DNA of 64,000 nt from an uncultured Sphingomonadaceae bacterium (GCA_947497085.1 CANMFE010000001.1:620001-684000); one strand, 5' to 3'; positions 1 through 9,169 are shown, counted from the stretch's first letter. The notes: generated from the letters alone by a model not told the origin. Numbers and translations are program-made.

Positions 1-329
1 TTCGCATTTTACTCATCGTCATATTCCTGGGCATTGCCGGATATACGACAGTGACAATATCAAATCACGGCGGGGACCTGCTGCCCGTATTTTTTGGCGA
101 TATGCAGCAAATGGCCTGGCCCGGACAGTTTAATTTCGATTTCATGTGCTTTCTTATCCTCTCGGCGACCTGGGTCGCATGGCGGCATGCCTTTTCAGCA
201 GGCGGCCTATTGCTCGGCGCGGTCGCGGCCGTAGGCGGCGCACTGTTCCTCTCGGCCTATCTGCTCATTGCGAGTTTCCAGGTGGATGGTGACTATCGCA
301 AGCTGCTGCTGGGACCTTCGCGCGCATAA
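1..329 (+). CDS. Partial membrane protein, 3' end
   Basis: An open frame enters from the left edge of the window (first full codon at base 3) and ends at a TAA at 327-329, so only the C-terminal 108 or so residues are seen. Three hydrophobic stretches are visible: one at the very start, one in the middle (FMCFLILSATWVAW) and one near the end (GALFLSAYLLIAS). The protein is therefore a small multi-pass inner-membrane protein. I do not recognise the family. The ATG at 51 lies inside the first hydrophobic region and is unlikely to be the true start, because the frame is open and equally hydrophobic upstream of it. Confidence 0.6.
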   Translation, partial: RILLIVIFLGIAGYTTVTISNHGGDLLPVFFGDMQQMAWPGQFNFDFMCFLILSATWVAWRHAFSAGGLLLGAVAAVGGALFLSAYLLIASFQVDGDYRKLLLGPSRA

Positions 330-398
330 TCCACAGGCCCCCTTCCCTTTTTCAAAATAGCCGCTAGCATTCTCCAAAACATGACGGGGAGAGCGTGT

Positions 399-1706
399 AT
401 GCGGCATCTGGCGATTATCGGGTCGGGCCCGGCAGGATATTACACTGCCGAAGCGGCGCAGAAAGCCTTTGGCGATGATGTGCATATCGATATTATCGAC
501 CGCCTGCCCGTCCCCTACGGCCTGATCCGCTTTGGCGTCGCGCCCGATCATCAGTCGATCAAGAATGTGTCACGCCGTTATGAGAAGGTGGCGCTCACCG
601 ACAATGTCCGTTTTGCCGGCAATGTCAGCGTTGGCGATGATATCTCCGTGGCCGAGCTGCAGGAACTCTATGACGCGGTCATCCTCGCCACCGGCGCGCC
701 CAATGACCGCACGCTGGAAATACCCGGCAGCGATCTGGATGGTGTGATTGGCAGCGCCGCTTTTGTCGGCTGGTATAACGGCCATCCCGATTTCGCGGAG
801 CTGAATCCGCCGCTGGATGGCAAAAATGTCGTGGTGGTCGGTAATGGCAATGTCGCGCTGGATGTCGCGCGCATCCTGGCCAAGAACGAAACCGAATTTG
901 CCGGCAGTGACATAGTCAGCCACGCACTTGAGGCACTCAAAGCGTCGGGTGTCGAGAAAATCACCCTGCTCGGCCGGCGCGGACCGCACCAGATTGCGAT
1001 GACACCCAAGGAGCTGGGCGAACTGGGACAGCTGGAGCGCGGCTGTCCGCGTGTTGACCCCGATGACCTGCCCGATGAGGGTGATGATGCCATGCTGGAA
1101 CCCGGCATGCGCAAATCGGTCACGCACCTGCGCGCCTTTGCCGCCATTCCCGAAGAATATCGCGCCGATAAAAGCATCGAGATCGATTTCGACTTTTTCG
1201 CCATGCCGGTCGAGGTGCAGGGCACAGGCAAAGTCGAAGCCGTGGTGATCGAGGAGACGGAGCTCGACGCGGATATGCGCTCAAAAGGTACGGGCAATCG
1301 CGCCACCATCCCCTGCGACATGTTGATCAGCTGTATCGGCTACCGCACGCCGCCAATCGAGGGCGTGCCCTATGAACATGGCCGCGGCCGTTTCGCGAAC
1401 GACGAGGGCCGTATCATGCCGGGGCTATATTGCGTCGGCTGGGCACGGCGCGGGCCAACGGGCACGATCGGTACCAACCGGCCTGATGGCTACGCGATTG
1501 CCGACCTGATCGCGCAGGATATTGGTGAAGGCGCAGGCAAACAGGGCCGCGAAGGGCTGGATGCATTGCTGGAGGCGCGCGGCACCGACCTTGTCACCTT
1601 CCGCGACTGGAAAAATATCGAACAGGCAGAAATAGGGCGCGCCCGCGACGGCAGCCCGCGTGAGAAATTCACGGCGGTAGAGGACATGATCAAGGCGCGG
1701 GGTTAG
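399..1706 (+). CDS. fprA: Ferredoxin/adrenodoxin-type NADP+ reductase
   Basis: A 435-residue flavoprotein of the adrenodoxin-reductase type, which passes electrons between NADPH and ferredoxins in the cytoplasm. The N-terminus holds the FAD motif GSGPAGYYTAE (residues 8-18), followed by PYGLIRFGVAPDH, typical of this family. A second dinucleotide-binding motif, VVGNGNVALDVARIL, sits near residue 145 and would hold NADPH. Near the C-terminus GPTGTIGTNRPDG is the family's conserved closing motif. I chose ATG 399 over ATG 381 because GGGGAGA lies about 6 bases before it and the FAD motif then begins at the usual distance. FprA is the mycobacterial name for this class; the physiological ferredoxin partner is not visible here. 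Confidence 0.9.
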   Translation: MRHLAIIGSGPAGYYTAEAAQKAFGDDVHIDIIDRLPVPYGLIRFGVAPDHQSIKNVSRRYEKVALTDNVRFAGNVSVGDDISVAELQELYDAVILATGAPNDRTLEIPGSDLDGVIGSAAFVGWYNGHPDFAELNPPLDGKNVVVVGNGNVALDVARILAKNETEFAGSDIVSHALEALKASGVEKITLLGRRGPHQIAMTPKELGELGQLERGCPRVDPDDLPDEGDDAMLEPGMRKSVTHLRAFAAIPEEYRADKSIEIDFDFFAMPVEVQGTGKVEAVVIEETELDADMRSKGTGNRATIPCDMLISCIGYRTPPIEGVPYEHGRGRFANDEGRIMPGLYCVGWARRGPTGTIGTNRPDGYAIADLIAQDIGEGAGKQGREGLDALLEARGTDLVTFRDWKNIEQAEIGRARDGSPREKFTAVEDMIKARG

Positions 1707-1878
1707 GGCAAGCCTCTCCCATGTGGAAAGGTTCAGGATTGCCTTTGCCATCCAAAAAACACGCGCCCATACGATTTTATTTGCCGGAGTTTCGAATCAG
1801 AATTATATAGCGATTTGGCAGCGACCAATGTGGTTCTAACATTAGCTGGGCTGCCCGCTTTCTAAAGGAAAAAAGAAG

Positions 1879-2229
1879 ATGTTTGTTACTGTAACTTCGG
1901 TAGCAGCCATGCTTGTCATGGCATCGGCCCCTGCCGACAACATGGAACTCGCGCGCAAGGCGTATAACAATTGCGTGACGGACAATATGATCGTTCAGCT
2001 GGATAAAAGCGCGGACGCGGATGCTTACGAGAAATCGCTGGAGGGCATTTGTGCCGCGGAGCAGAAACAGTTTGTCGCAGCGGTCATCCAGTATGAACGC
2101 AGCGAAGGTGCGTCTGCCTCGGAAGCAAAAGAGATTGCCGAGGAAGAAGTGCAGATGGTGCTGGAAGATTCGGTGGAAGTTTATGCCGAACACAGCGCCG
2201 AAGGGACCCGCCCCGAAAAGGAGGCATAA
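1879..2229 (+). CDS. Small secreted hypothetical protein
   Basis: A 116-residue protein of unknown function. A short hydrophobic N-terminus (VTVTSVAAMLVMASAPA) looks like a signal peptide with cleavage after APA, so the product is probably periplasmic. The remaining part is acidic and helical with two cysteines (NNCVTDN and GICAAEQ) that could form a disulphide. The end is very rich in glutamate and alanine. An AAAGGAAAAAAG stretch just upstream of ATG 1879 provides a strong ribosome site, and a good intrinsic terminator follows 29 bases after the stop, so this appears to be a single-gene transcript. Confidence 0.7.
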   Translation: MFVTVTSVAAMLVMASAPADNMELARKAYNNCVTDNMIVQLDKSADADAYEKSLEGICAAEQKQFVAAVIQYERSEGASASEAKEIAEEEVQMVLEDSVEVYAEHSAEGTRPEKEA

Positions 2230-2257
2230 GCCGGGGCAATCAGGCAAACTCGAAAAC

Positions 2258-2292
2258 GGGCCGCGGAGATGATCCAGCGGCCCTTTCTTTTT
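2258..2292 (+). terminator. Intrinsic terminator after the small secreted protein
   Basis: GGGCCGC (2258-2264) pairs with GCGGCCC (2277-2283) around a 12-base loop and is followed by TTTCTTTTTG. It sits 29 bases past the stop of the gene at 1879-2229. Confidence 0.8.
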
Positions 2293-2379
2293 GTATGCGC
2301 TAATTTCGACAAGGCCGAGAATAGTGGCTATAACGCACAAAAGCCCTTCCCTTGAGGGAGGGATTTGCGGGAGAGACAC

Positions 2380-4122
2380 ATGCACGACCTACTCATCACC
2401 GGCGGAACGATTGTCGATGGCAGCGGCGGGGCCGCGTACAAGGCGGATATCGCGATTGACGGCAACCTGATCACCCGGATCGGCAGCGACCTGGGCGAGG
2501 CGCGCGAGGTGATTGACGCCACTGGCCGCATTGTTGCGCCGGGTTTTGTCGACGTGCACACCCATTATGACGGTCAGGCGACCTGGGACGATGAAATGGC
2601 CCCGTCCAGCTGGCACGGCGTGACCACGGTGGTGATGGGCAATTGCGGCGTCGGTTTTGCGCCCGCAAGGCCCGACAAGCATGACTGGCTGATCGGCCTG
2701 ATGGAAGGCGTGGAGGATATTCCGGGTGCCGCATTATCCGAGGGGATGAGCTGGAACTGGGAGAGTTTCCCCGACTATATGGACGCGCTGGAAGCCATGC
2801 CGCGCACCATTGATGTTGCCACCCATGTCCCGCACGGCGCGGTACGTGCCTATGTGATGGGACAGCGTGGCGCGGACAATGAGGAACCCACCGAAGACGA
2901 TATCGCCGCCATGTCGGACATTGTCGAGGAAGGGCTTCGTGCCGGCGCACTCGGCTTTTCGACATCGCGCACCGTGCTGCACAAATCGATAGACGGCGAG
3001 CTGGTCCCCGGCACCACCGCCACCGAGCCGGAGCTGGTGGGTCTGGGCCGCGCGATGGGCCGCGTGGGATATGGCGTGTTCGAGCTGACATCCGACCTGC
3101 TGCCCGAATGGGACGAATTCGGCTGGATGAGCCGTCTTTCCAAGGAAACCGGACTGCCGGTGAGTTTTTCGATGCTGCAATCGCCCGTCAAGCAAATGTC
3201 GTGGCAGGACCAAATGGCCTCGACCAAGGCCGCCAATGATGATGGCGCGAATATCATCGCCCAGATTGGCCTGCGCGGCATTGGCGTCATCATGAACTGG
3301 CGCGGCACCGTGCATCCTTTCATGATGAAACCAAGCTGGCAGGAAATCGAAAACCGCCCCTGGAAAGAACAGTACGCGAAGCTTTCCGACCCTGCGTTCA
3401 GGGCGAAGCTGCTGGCCGAGGAAAACCTGCCGCCGCCTTCCCCCGATATGGCCGCGTTTTTCATGCTGGTCACCGCCGCATGGGCAATGCAGTTCCCGCT
3501 GGGTGAAGACTTTTCCTATGAACCCACCCGCGAGGAAAGCGTTTTCGGCTTTGCACAAGGCGCGGGGAAAGACCCGCAGGCATATGCCTATGACCAGCTG
3601 ATGGCGGATGGTGGCAATGGCCTCATCTACTTGCCGATCCTCAACTATATGGACGGCAATCTCGATTTTACCCGCGACCTGCTGGAGCGTGAGGATATTG
3701 TCGTGTCGCTGTCCGATGGCGGCGCGCATTGCGGCACGATCTGCGACGCGGCGGCACCGACATTCCTGCTCAGCCACTGGACGCGCGACCGGGTACGCGG
3801 GACGATCCCGCTCGAGCTGGCAATCAAGCGACAATGCCATGACACTGCGCGGCTATACGGCCTGAATGACCGGGGCTTGCTGAGGCCCGGCTATCTCGCT
3901 GATATCAATGTGATTGATTATGAGAAGCTGCGGCTCGAAAAGCCCTATCTGGCATTCGATCTTCCTGCGGGCGGCAAACGCTTTCTGCAAAAGGCCAGCG
4001 GCTATGACGTGACGATCAAGTCGGGCAAGGTGACATTCCGTCGCGGCGAAGTCACCAGGGCTCGCCCCGGCACCCTGATCCGCGGCCCGCAGAGTGTGAC
4101 AGCGAAAGAGGCGGCCGAATAG
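2380..4122 (+). CDS. N-acyl-D-amino-acid deacylase family amidohydrolase
   Basis: A 580-residue metal-dependent amidohydrolase resembling D-aminoacylase, which removes the acyl group from N-acyl-D-amino acids. The start [16 protein letters not shown] is the typical small beta domain. [10 protein letters not shown] (about residues 56-65) carries the HxH metal ligands, and [10 protein letters not shown] (about 84-93) matches the conserved Cys region of the family. [11 protein letters not shown] near residue 445 carries the late catalytic region. The C-terminus returns to the beta domain ([14 protein letters not shown]). ATG 2380 is preferred because GCGGGAGAGAC lies just before it; the TTG at 2365 has no such site. 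The true substrate cannot be told from sequence. Confidence 0.85.
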   Translation: MHDLLITGGTIVDGSGGAAYKADIAIDGNLITRIGSDLGEAREVIDATGRIVAPGFVDVHTHYDGQATWDDEMAPSSWHGVTTVVMGNCGVGFAPARPDKHDWLIGLMEGVEDIPGAALSEGMSWNWESFPDYMDALEAMPRTIDVATHVPHGAVRAYVMGQRGADNEEPTEDDIAAMSDIVEEGLRAGALGFSTSRTVLHKSIDGELVPGTTATEPELVGLGRAMGRVGYGVFELTSDLLPEWDEFGWMSRLSKETGLPVSFSMLQSPVKQMSWQDQMASTKAANDDGANIIAQIGLRGIGVIMNWRGTVHPFMMKPSWQEIENRPWKEQYAKLSDPAFRAKLLAEENLPPPSPDMAAFFMLVTAAWAMQFPLGEDFSYEPTREESVFGFAQGAGKDPQAYAYDQLMADGGNGLIYLPILNYMDGNLDFTRDLLEREDIVVSLSDGGAHCGTICDAAAPTFLLSHWTRDRVRGTIPLELAIKRQCHDTARLYGLNDRGLLRPGYLADINVIDYEKLRLEKPYLAFDLPAGGKRFLQKASGYDVTIKSGKVTFRRGEVTRARPGTLIRGPQSVTAKEAAE

Positions 4123-4130
4123 TGTGTAAT

Positions 4131-4195
4131 CCTCTCCATGGGGAGAGGAATATGGAGACTTACCAGCTTGCTGGTTAGTCGCAGTTGGTGAGGGG
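4131..4195. repeat. Left arm of the 65-bp inverted repeat around the DUF559 gene
   Basis: This 65-base segment matches the reverse complement of 4552-4616 along its length with only scattered differences. It holds two nested hairpins: CCTCTCC/GGGGAGAGG at the outer end and ACCAG-CTTG-CTGGT in the middle. The inner end is TAGTCGCAGTTGGTGAGGGG. It begins 8 bases after the amidohydrolase stop codon, and the DUF559 stop codon (4175-4177) lies inside it. Confidence 0.85.
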
Positions 4196-4539
4196 GTCGG
4201 GCGCTCTGGAAACATCAAGCGTCTGTGCTATCTGTTCAAGGACACCTTCCAAATTCTGGAAAACTTCGCCATTCCAAAATCGCAACACTATATATCCAGC
4301 AGACTCGATCGCAGCTGTACGTTCCAAATCTCTATGATTATCAACATGCTGACTCCCATCCAGTTCGATGACCAGCCCTGCATCTGACAGAGGAAATCAG
4401 CAATGAAATCGCCAATCGGAGCCTGTCGCCTGAATTTTTTCCCGAGTAATTGGCGTCTACGAAGCCGCGACCACAATATTGCTTCGGCCTCGGTTTGCGA
4501 TTGTCTGAGCTTGCGCGCGGTAGATGTAAGGCGTTTCAT
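4175..4539 (-). pseudogene. Frameshifted DUF559 endonuclease-like gene
   Basis: Reading the minus strand from ATG 4539, the protein starts MKRLTSTARKLRQSQTEAEA, then LWSRLRRRQLLGKKFRRQ and IGDFIADFLC. This is the classic start of the DUF559 family, a small PD-(D/E)XK nuclease fold related to very-short-patch repair enzymes. At about 4386-4388 one base is missing. In the shifted frame the family sequence resumes: AGLVIELDGSQH, then VLRFWNGEVFQNLEGVL, ending at a TAA at 4175-4177. The gene is therefore whole except for a single-base deletion. It fills the gap between two 65-bp inverted repeats. A sequencing error is the main alternative to a true pseudogene. Confidence 0.85.
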
Positions 4540-4551
4540 CAGGCGGCTATT

Positions 4552-4616
4552 CCCCTCACCTACTGCGACTAGGCAACAAGTTGCCAAGTCTCGCTGTCCT
4601 CTCCCTATGGGAGAAG
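4552..4616. repeat. Right arm of the 65-bp inverted repeat around the DUF559 gene
   Basis: Inverted partner of 4131-4195. On the minus strand it reads, outside to inside, a CTCCC/GGGAG hairpin, then GGCAA-CTTG-TTGCC, then TAGTCGCAGTAGGTGAGGGG. The central stem differs in sequence from that of the left arm (ACCAG-CTTG-CTGGT) but pairing is kept, so the hairpin itself appears to be conserved. It ends 5 bases from the dnaN stop codon and lies directly upstream of the DUF559 start codon. Confidence 0.85.
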
Positions 4617-4621
4617 ACAGA

Positions 4622-5743
4622 TCACACCCGCATAGGCATCAGCACATATAGCGCTTCGGACTTGTCGCTTTCGCGGATCAGTGTGGGGGCGCTGGCGTCG
4701 GCGAGGTGGAGCTCCACGCTGTCGCTTTCGACTTCGGCCAATATGTCGAGCAGGTAACGGGCGTTAAAGCCGATTTCAAAACCGTCGCTCTTGTAATCGC
4801 CCGACACTTCTTCGGCCGCCGTACCGTTTTCGGGTGAGGTGACGGAAAGCGTGATCTTGTCCGTATCCAGCGCCATTTTGACCGCGCGCGTTTTTTCCGA
4901 TGCGATGGTCGCCACACGGTCAACCGAGGCCTGAAGCGCTTTCGGGTCAATCTTGAGCAGCTTGTCATTGCCGGTCGGAATCACGCGGCTGTAATCGGGG
5001 AATGTCCCGTCAATCAGCTTCGATGTCAGGATCGCGCTGCCCATGGTAAAGCGGATCTTGCTCGCCGACAGATCGATCAGCACATTCTTGTCGCCGCGCT
5101 CACCCAGCAGCTTGTGCAGTTCAGCCACGCATTTGCGCGGCACGATTACGTCGGGCATGCCTTCCGCGCCATCCGGGCGGTCCAGTGTCACGCGCGCCAG
5201 GCGGTGGCCGTCGGTCGCGGCGGCTTTCAATACCGCGCGGTCGTCATCATCGGCAACATGCAGGAAAATACCGTTCAGATAATAACGCGTTTCTTCCGTG
5301 GAAATTGCAAAGCGCGTTTTTTCGATCAGGTTGACAAGCTCCGCCGCCGGCAGTTCAAAACTGGTCGGCAGGTCGCCTTCGGCAATCATCGGGAAATCAT
5401 CACGCGGCAGGGTCGGCAGGCTGAAGCGGCTGCGGCCCGCCTTTACCAGCATCTTGCCATCCGCCGCATCGAGTAGCACTTCGCTGCCTTCGGGCAGTTT
5501 GCGGGCAATTTCGAACAATGTGTGCGCCGATACGGTAATGGAACCTGCGGTTTCCACCGCTGATGCGCTCATCGTTTCGACAATCTGCAGGTCAAGGTCC
5601 GTGGCCATGAAGCGCAGGCTGCCATCTTCACCCGCTTCGATCAGGACATTGGACAGGATGGGAATGGTGTTGCGCCGTTCCACAACCGACTGCACATGGC
5701 TCAGGCTCTTGAGCAGTGTCGCGCGTTCAATTGTCGCCTTCAT
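4622..5743 (-). CDS. dnaN: DNA polymerase III subunit beta (sliding clamp)
   Basis: A 373-residue protein of the length usual for the bacterial sliding clamp, the ring that tethers DNA polymerase III to its template. It opens MKATIERATLLKSLSHVQSV and shows the clamp landmarks: VVERRNTIPILSNV near residue 20, LPTLPRDDFP near 130, RYYLNGIFLH near 155, ATDGHRLA near 175 and the C-terminal YVLMPMRV, close to the universal MPMR ending that contacts client proteins. AGGGGATTTCC before ATG 5743 gives a ribosome site. dnaA and recF are not adjacent, so this clamp gene is not at a classic dnaA-dnaN origin locus. The DUF559 repeat element abuts its 3' end. Confidence 0.97.
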   Translation of the reverse strand: MKATIERATLLKSLSHVQSVVERRNTIPILSNVLIEAGEDGSLRFMATDLDLQIVETMSASAVETAGSITVSAHTLFEIARKLPEGSEVLLDAADGKMLVKAGRSRFSLPTLPRDDFPMIAEGDLPTSFELPAAELVNLIEKTRFAISTEETRYYLNGIFLHVADDDDRAVLKAAATDGHRLARVTLDRPDGAEGMPDVIVPRKCVAELHKLLGERGDKNVLIDLSASKIRFTMGSAILTSKLIDGTFPDYSRVIPTGNDKLLKIDPKALQASVDRVATIASEKTRAVKMALDTDKITLSVTSPENGTAAEEVSGDYKSDGFEIGFNARYLLDILAEVESDSVELHLADASAPTLIRESDKSEALYVLMPMRV

Positions 5744-5784
5744 GGAAATCCCCTAGACTTAAGCTTTATCCGGCCATTTCACGC

Positions 5785-5812
5785 GCCGGACAATGAATGC
5801 CGGACAATGAAT
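5785..5812. repeat. 14-bp tandem duplication upstream of dnaN
   Basis: GCCGGACAATGAAT occurs twice back to back, 42 bases upstream of the dnaN start, in its likely promoter or leader. It may be simple replication slippage. Confidence 0.8.
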
Positions 5813-6026
5813 ATGGTGTGCAGGTTCATTCCCATCAAGAGAATCCCGCATGGACATCCTTACCAACTCTGCTTTTCGGGGCAAGCATGTAGCTGCGATA
5901 TGACGAGTTAATTGTGGAAAAAACCGTTACCATGAAATTATGGCCGCAAAACCTTATCCCACAAGAGAAAGGCTAGTAACAATAATCGCTGTTGCAATTT
6001 GCCGTGCGGACCGCAAAAGATGGCGC

Positions 6027-6677
6027 ATGTCATCTCATGCCCCCTACCCGGCCAAAGGCCGTTTCTTCATTGCCCGTCATGGTGAGACAGTCTTCAACGC
6101 CGCCGCGCGGCTGCAGGGAGATGCGCTGCACACACCGCTGACCCGTGCAGGCTTTGTGCAGGTCGAGACCATGGGCAAAAAGCTGCGTGCCTATCTGGGC
6201 ACAGCGCCCGATATAGAGCTGCATGTCTCAAGCGCCGGCCGCGCGCAGCAAACGCTTGCGATCATTACCGAACATCTTGGGCTTGACTGGCATGACGGGC
6301 ACGGCGATGACCGGCTGAAAGAGATCGGCATGGGCAGCTATGGCGGCAAATATTACGCGCATGTCGAGGCAGAGCATGGCGAGATTGTCGACCGGGAGGC
6401 GATGCTGCTGCGTCCCGCCCCCGATGGCGAGAATTACATGCAGATTGCAGGGCGCCTGAAAGACTGGCTGGGGTCGCTGGAGGACAATGCCGCCGACCGG
6501 CTGGTCATCATGCACGGCATTTCCAGCCGCGTGCTGCGCGGGATATTGTGCGGCCTGCCGGGCAATCCCGTTTATGGCGCGCCAATAGCAGGCAGCCTGA
6601 CCCAGGGGTCAGTCGTGTGCATCGAAAATGGCGCCGAGCAGGTGATTATCGAAGGCCAGGGCGGGCAGCGGGCGTGA
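6027..6677 (+). CDS. Histidine phosphatase family protein
   Basis: A 216-residue member of the phosphoglycerate-mutase-like histidine phosphatases. RFFIARHGETVFN near the N-terminus carries the RHG catalytic motif whose histidine takes the phosphate; LQGDALHTPLTRAG follows as in the family. SSAGRAQQTLAII has the conserved arginine, and VIMHGISSRVLRG carries the second catalytic histidine. I prefer ATG 6027 because the preceding residues from ATG 5940 are not family-like, but neither start has a clear ribosome site. Its stop overlaps the next gene's GTG by four bases, so the two are probably co-translated. The substrate is unknown. Confidence 0.85.
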   Translation: MSSHAPYPAKGRFFIARHGETVFNAAARLQGDALHTPLTRAGFVQVETMGKKLRAYLGTAPDIELHVSSAGRAQQTLAIITEHLGLDWHDGHGDDRLKEIGMGSYGGKYYAHVEAEHGEIVDREAMLLRPAPDGENYMQIAGRLKDWLGSLEDNAADRLVIMHGISSRVLRGILCGLPGNPVYGAPIAGSLTQGSVVCIENGAEQVIIEGQGGQRA

Positions 6678-7168
6678 AGAGACGGTTGCTCCTTGCATTT
6701 ATCGCCATATTGGCGCCTTTCGCCCCCGCGCTTGCCAAGGACGATCTGGGCATATTCGAAAGCTGGGGCGCATTCCGCGACGCGGGCGTGCCGCGATGCT
6801 ATGCCATTGCGGAGCCGCAGCTATCACGCGGAAAAGCCGTGTATCCACCTTATGCCTCAGTTGGATACTGGCCAAAACGCGGTGTGCGCGGGCAGCTGCA
6901 TTTCCGCCTAAGCCGCGATATGGCAGAGGGCGCAAAAATCGACCTGCGCATCCGAAACCGGCATTTCACCCTTACCGGCGGCGGCGCAGATGCCTGGGCC
7001 GCAGACAAGGCCATGGACGCCGCCATCACCGCCGCGATACGTTCGGGTGGCAATATGCGTATATTGGTGCGCGGCGCGGATGGCCGCATGGTGCGCGATG
7101 ACTATAGGCTGCGCGGCGCAGCCACCGCCATGGATGCCGCCGCACTGGCATGCGCCAAAAAGCGCTGA
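6674..7168 (+). CDS. Secreted protein, possibly IalB-like
   Basis: A 164-residue protein starting at GTG 6674, which overlaps the stop of the histidine phosphatase gene (GTGA). The N-terminus KRRLLLAFIAILAPFAPALA is a clear signal peptide with cleavage after ALA, so the product is periplasmic. The mature part begins with FESWGAFRDAGVPRCYAIAEP, which resembles invasion-associated locus B (IalB) family proteins. A second cysteine near the end (ALACAKKR) could pair with the first. The IalB assignment rests on this one region and is moderate. In non-pathogens the role of such proteins is unknown. Confidence 0.65.
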   Translation: MKRRLLLAFIAILAPFAPALAKDDLGIFESWGAFRDAGVPRCYAIAEPQLSRGKAVYPPYASVGYWPKRGVRGQLHFRLSRDMAEGAKIDLRIRNRHFTLTGGGADAWAADKAMDAAITAAIRSGGNMRILVRGADGRMVRDDYRLRGAATAMDAAALACAKKR

Positions 7169-7185
7169 CGTTTCACACTGACAGA

Positions 7186-7566
7186 CTATTGCTGATTTTG
7201 CGGCAAGCCATCGCCAATATCGTAATAATCGCCCTTGTCAGCCACATAGATATGCGATTCCAGCTGCGTACCGGTAGGCGCATCAAACGCGCCCATGGCT
7301 ACAGCGGTACGCGGATGGTGAATGGGGTCCCAGAAAAGATAGGAACCGCAGGTTTTGCAAAACCCGCGTCGCACTTTTTCAGAGGCCTGATACCAGGTGA
7401 TATTGTCCCCGCCGGTGATGGTCAGGCGCTCTTCCGGCACATCGGTCGAGGCCCAGACATGCCCTGACTGCCTACGGCACTGCGAACAATGGCACGCATC
7501 TGGCGGCGCGAGTTCGCCCTCCACCTCAATGGTAACCGCCCCGCACAGGCATGATCCTTTTGGCAT
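7186..7566 (-). CDS. GFA family (glutathione-dependent formaldehyde-activating-like) protein
   Basis: A 126-residue zinc-binding protein of the GFA/CENP-V fold. SCLCGAVTIEVEG at the start, CHCSQCRRQSG near residue 26 and GFCKTCGSYLFW near residue 70 supply the cysteine ligands in the order typical of the family. Members are often annotated as glutathione-dependent formaldehyde-activating enzymes, but most have no proven reaction, so only the fold is claimed. TTCTCC downstream of the start on the plus strand corresponds to GGAGAACAACC before ATG on the minus strand, a good ribosome site. It converges with the IalB-like gene 17 bases away. Confidence 0.88.
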   Translation of the reverse strand: MPKGSCLCGAVTIEVEGELAPPDACHCSQCRRQSGHVWASTDVPEERLTITGGDNITWYQASEKVRRGFCKTCGSYLFWDPIHHPRTAVAMGAFDAPTGTQLESHIYVADKGDYYDIGDGLPQNQQ

Positions 7567-7611
7567 GGTTGTTCTCCTGAATCAGTACCCTGACATCATA
7601 GCACATTCATC

Positions 7612-7631
7612 ATTCCCACGAAGGCGGGAAT
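7612..7631. repeat. REP-like palindrome (ATTCCC...GGGAAT)
   Basis: ATTCCCACGAAGGCGGGAAT is a short hairpin of the GC-rich REP type seen also at 24814-24927. It sits in the 289-base gap between the GFA gene and rlmN, which otherwise holds only the palindrome at 7740 and no recognisable gene. Confidence 0.7.
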
Positions 7632-7739
7632 CCAGATAACATGTCGTATAGCAAAAAAGCCTATAGCTTCTAGCGGGCCGCTTCATTGATGGGCTGCAAC
7701 AGCATATGCAAACCTCGCAGCCTTCCCGCACCCTTATCT

Positions 7740-7761
7740 GGACCCCAGCCTTCGCTGGGGT
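7740..7761. repeat. REP-like palindrome (GACCCCAGC...GCTGGGGT)
   Basis: ACCCCAGC-CTTC-GCTGGGGT forms an 8-bp stem with a four-base loop. It is a second hairpin in the intergenic gap before rlmN and belongs to a different REP family from the one at 7612. Confidence 0.7.
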
Positions 7762-7855
7762 GACGGGTAGACAAGCTCAGGACTGACGGATTGTGTGGAC
7801 ATAGCCTGCCACACACCGCTTCCATTTCGCCATCCCCTCCCCTATATGCCTGTCC

Positions 7856-9088
7856 ATGCAGATTCCCGGCCATATCGATCCTGTTCCCGTACCCCGCAAC
7901 GTCACGCCGCGCGCTGACGGGCGGGTGGACCTGATGGGCCTCGCCAAGGCGCAGATACGCGAGCTGTTTGCCGAAGCGGGGCTGGACGCAAAACAGGCCA
8001 AGCTGCGTTCAAAGCAGGTGTTCCACTGGATATACCATCGCGGCGTGTCTGATTTTGGCGACATGACCGATATTTCGAAAAAACTGCGCCCATGGCTGGA
8101 TGCGCGCTTTGTCATCGCCCGGCCCGAAGTCGCCGAAGCACAGGTCTCGGAAGATGGCACACGCAAATGGTTGCTGCGCACGGCGGACGCGCAGGATTAT
8201 GAAATGGTCTTCATTCCTGATGCGGACCGCGGCACGCTGTGTATTTCCAGCCAGGTCGGCTGTACGCTGAACTGCCGTTTCTGCCATACCGGCACGATGC
8301 GGCTGGTGCGCAACCTGACCCCGGGTGAGATTGTCGGGCAGGTCATGCTGGCACGCGACGCGCTGGGCGAATGGCCCAGGGGCAATATGGATTTAAGCGA
8401 TCAGGAAAGCGCGGATACCTATCGCGCCGATGCCTATAGAGCAGACGGACGCATGCTCACCAATATCGTTCTGATGGGCATGGGCGAGCCGCTCTATAAT
8501 TTTGACAATGTCCGCGATGCGATGGCAGTCGTGATGGACGGCGAAGGCCTGTCGCTGTCGAAACGCCGGATTACGCTTTCGACCAGCGGCGTGGTGCCGA
8601 TGATGGAAAAGGCGGGCGAAGAAATTGGCGTGAACCTTGCCGTCTCTCTCCATGCCGTGACCAAGGATATCCGCGACGAAATCGTGCCGATCAACAAGAA
8701 ATACGGGATTGAGGAACTGCTCGAGGCATGCGCCGCCTATCCCGGTGCCAATAATGCGCGGCGGATCACGTTTGAATATGTGATGCTGAAAGACAAGAAT
8801 GACAGCGATGAGGATGCCCGCGAACTGGTGCGGCTTATCAAACGCTATGGCCTGCCCGCCAAGGTCAACCTGATCCCGTTCAATCCATGGCCGGGAGCGG
8901 TGTATGAATGTTCGGAGCCGGAACGGATCAAGGCGTTTTCCAAGATTATCTTCGACGCCGGTATCAGCGCACCGGTACGCACACCGCGCGGCCGCGATAT
9001 CGACGCCGCGTGCGGGCAGCTGAAAACCGCCGCCACCAAACTGAGCCGCGCCGAGCGCGACCGGCTGGAGGCCGAAGCAGCGGGTTGA
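7856..9088 (+). CDS. rlmN: Dual-specificity RNA methyltransferase RlmN
   Basis: A 410-residue radical-SAM enzyme that adds a C2-methyl group to adenine 2503 of 23S rRNA and adenine 37 of some tRNAs. The radical-SAM cysteines are in [27 protein letters not shown] is the conserved GEP motif, [11 protein letters not shown] and LAVSLHAV follow in order, and [16 protein letters not shown] carries the C-terminal methyl-carrying cysteine. Between the cluster motif and GEP lies an extra imperfect repeat ([14 protein letters not shown]), a lineage-style insertion. The start ATG 7856 follows a gap filled with REP hairpins. Function is highly certain from the motif order. Confidence 0.96.
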   Translation: MQIPGHIDPVPVPRNVTPRADGRVDLMGLAKAQIRELFAEAGLDAKQAKLRSKQVFHWIYHRGVSDFGDMTDISKKLRPWLDARFVIARPEVAEAQVSEDGTRKWLLRTADAQDYEMVFIPDADRGTLCISSQVGCTLNCRFCHTGTMRLVRNLTPGEIVGQVMLARDALGEWPRGNMDLSDQESADTYRADAYRADGRMLTNIVLMGMGEPLYNFDNVRDAMAVVMDGEGLSLSKRRITLSTSGVVPMMEKAGEEIGVNLAVSLHAVTKDIRDEIVPINKKYGIEELLEACAAYPGANNARRITFEYVMLKDKNDSDEDARELVRLIKRYGLPAKVNLIPFNPWPGAVYECSEPERIKAFSKIIFDAGISAPVRTPRGRDIDAACGQLKTAATKLSRAERDRLEAEAAG

Positions 9089-9169
9089 CTGTATGTGCCT
9101 CTCCCAATGGAAGAGGAGGCAATCCACCCCCGCTGTAACCAACCACTGGAAATCGGCGAATAGGCCTTT

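Noticed and set aside
2734-3840. 368-codon frame antisense to the amidohydrolase
   Set aside because: The opposite strand encodes a complete enzyme with catalytic motifs; the antisense product is His/Arg-rich and featureless.
4622-5939. Possible chromosomal origin at dnaN
   Set aside because: No dnaA, no cluster of DnaA boxes and no AT-rich unwinding region were seen beside dnaN.
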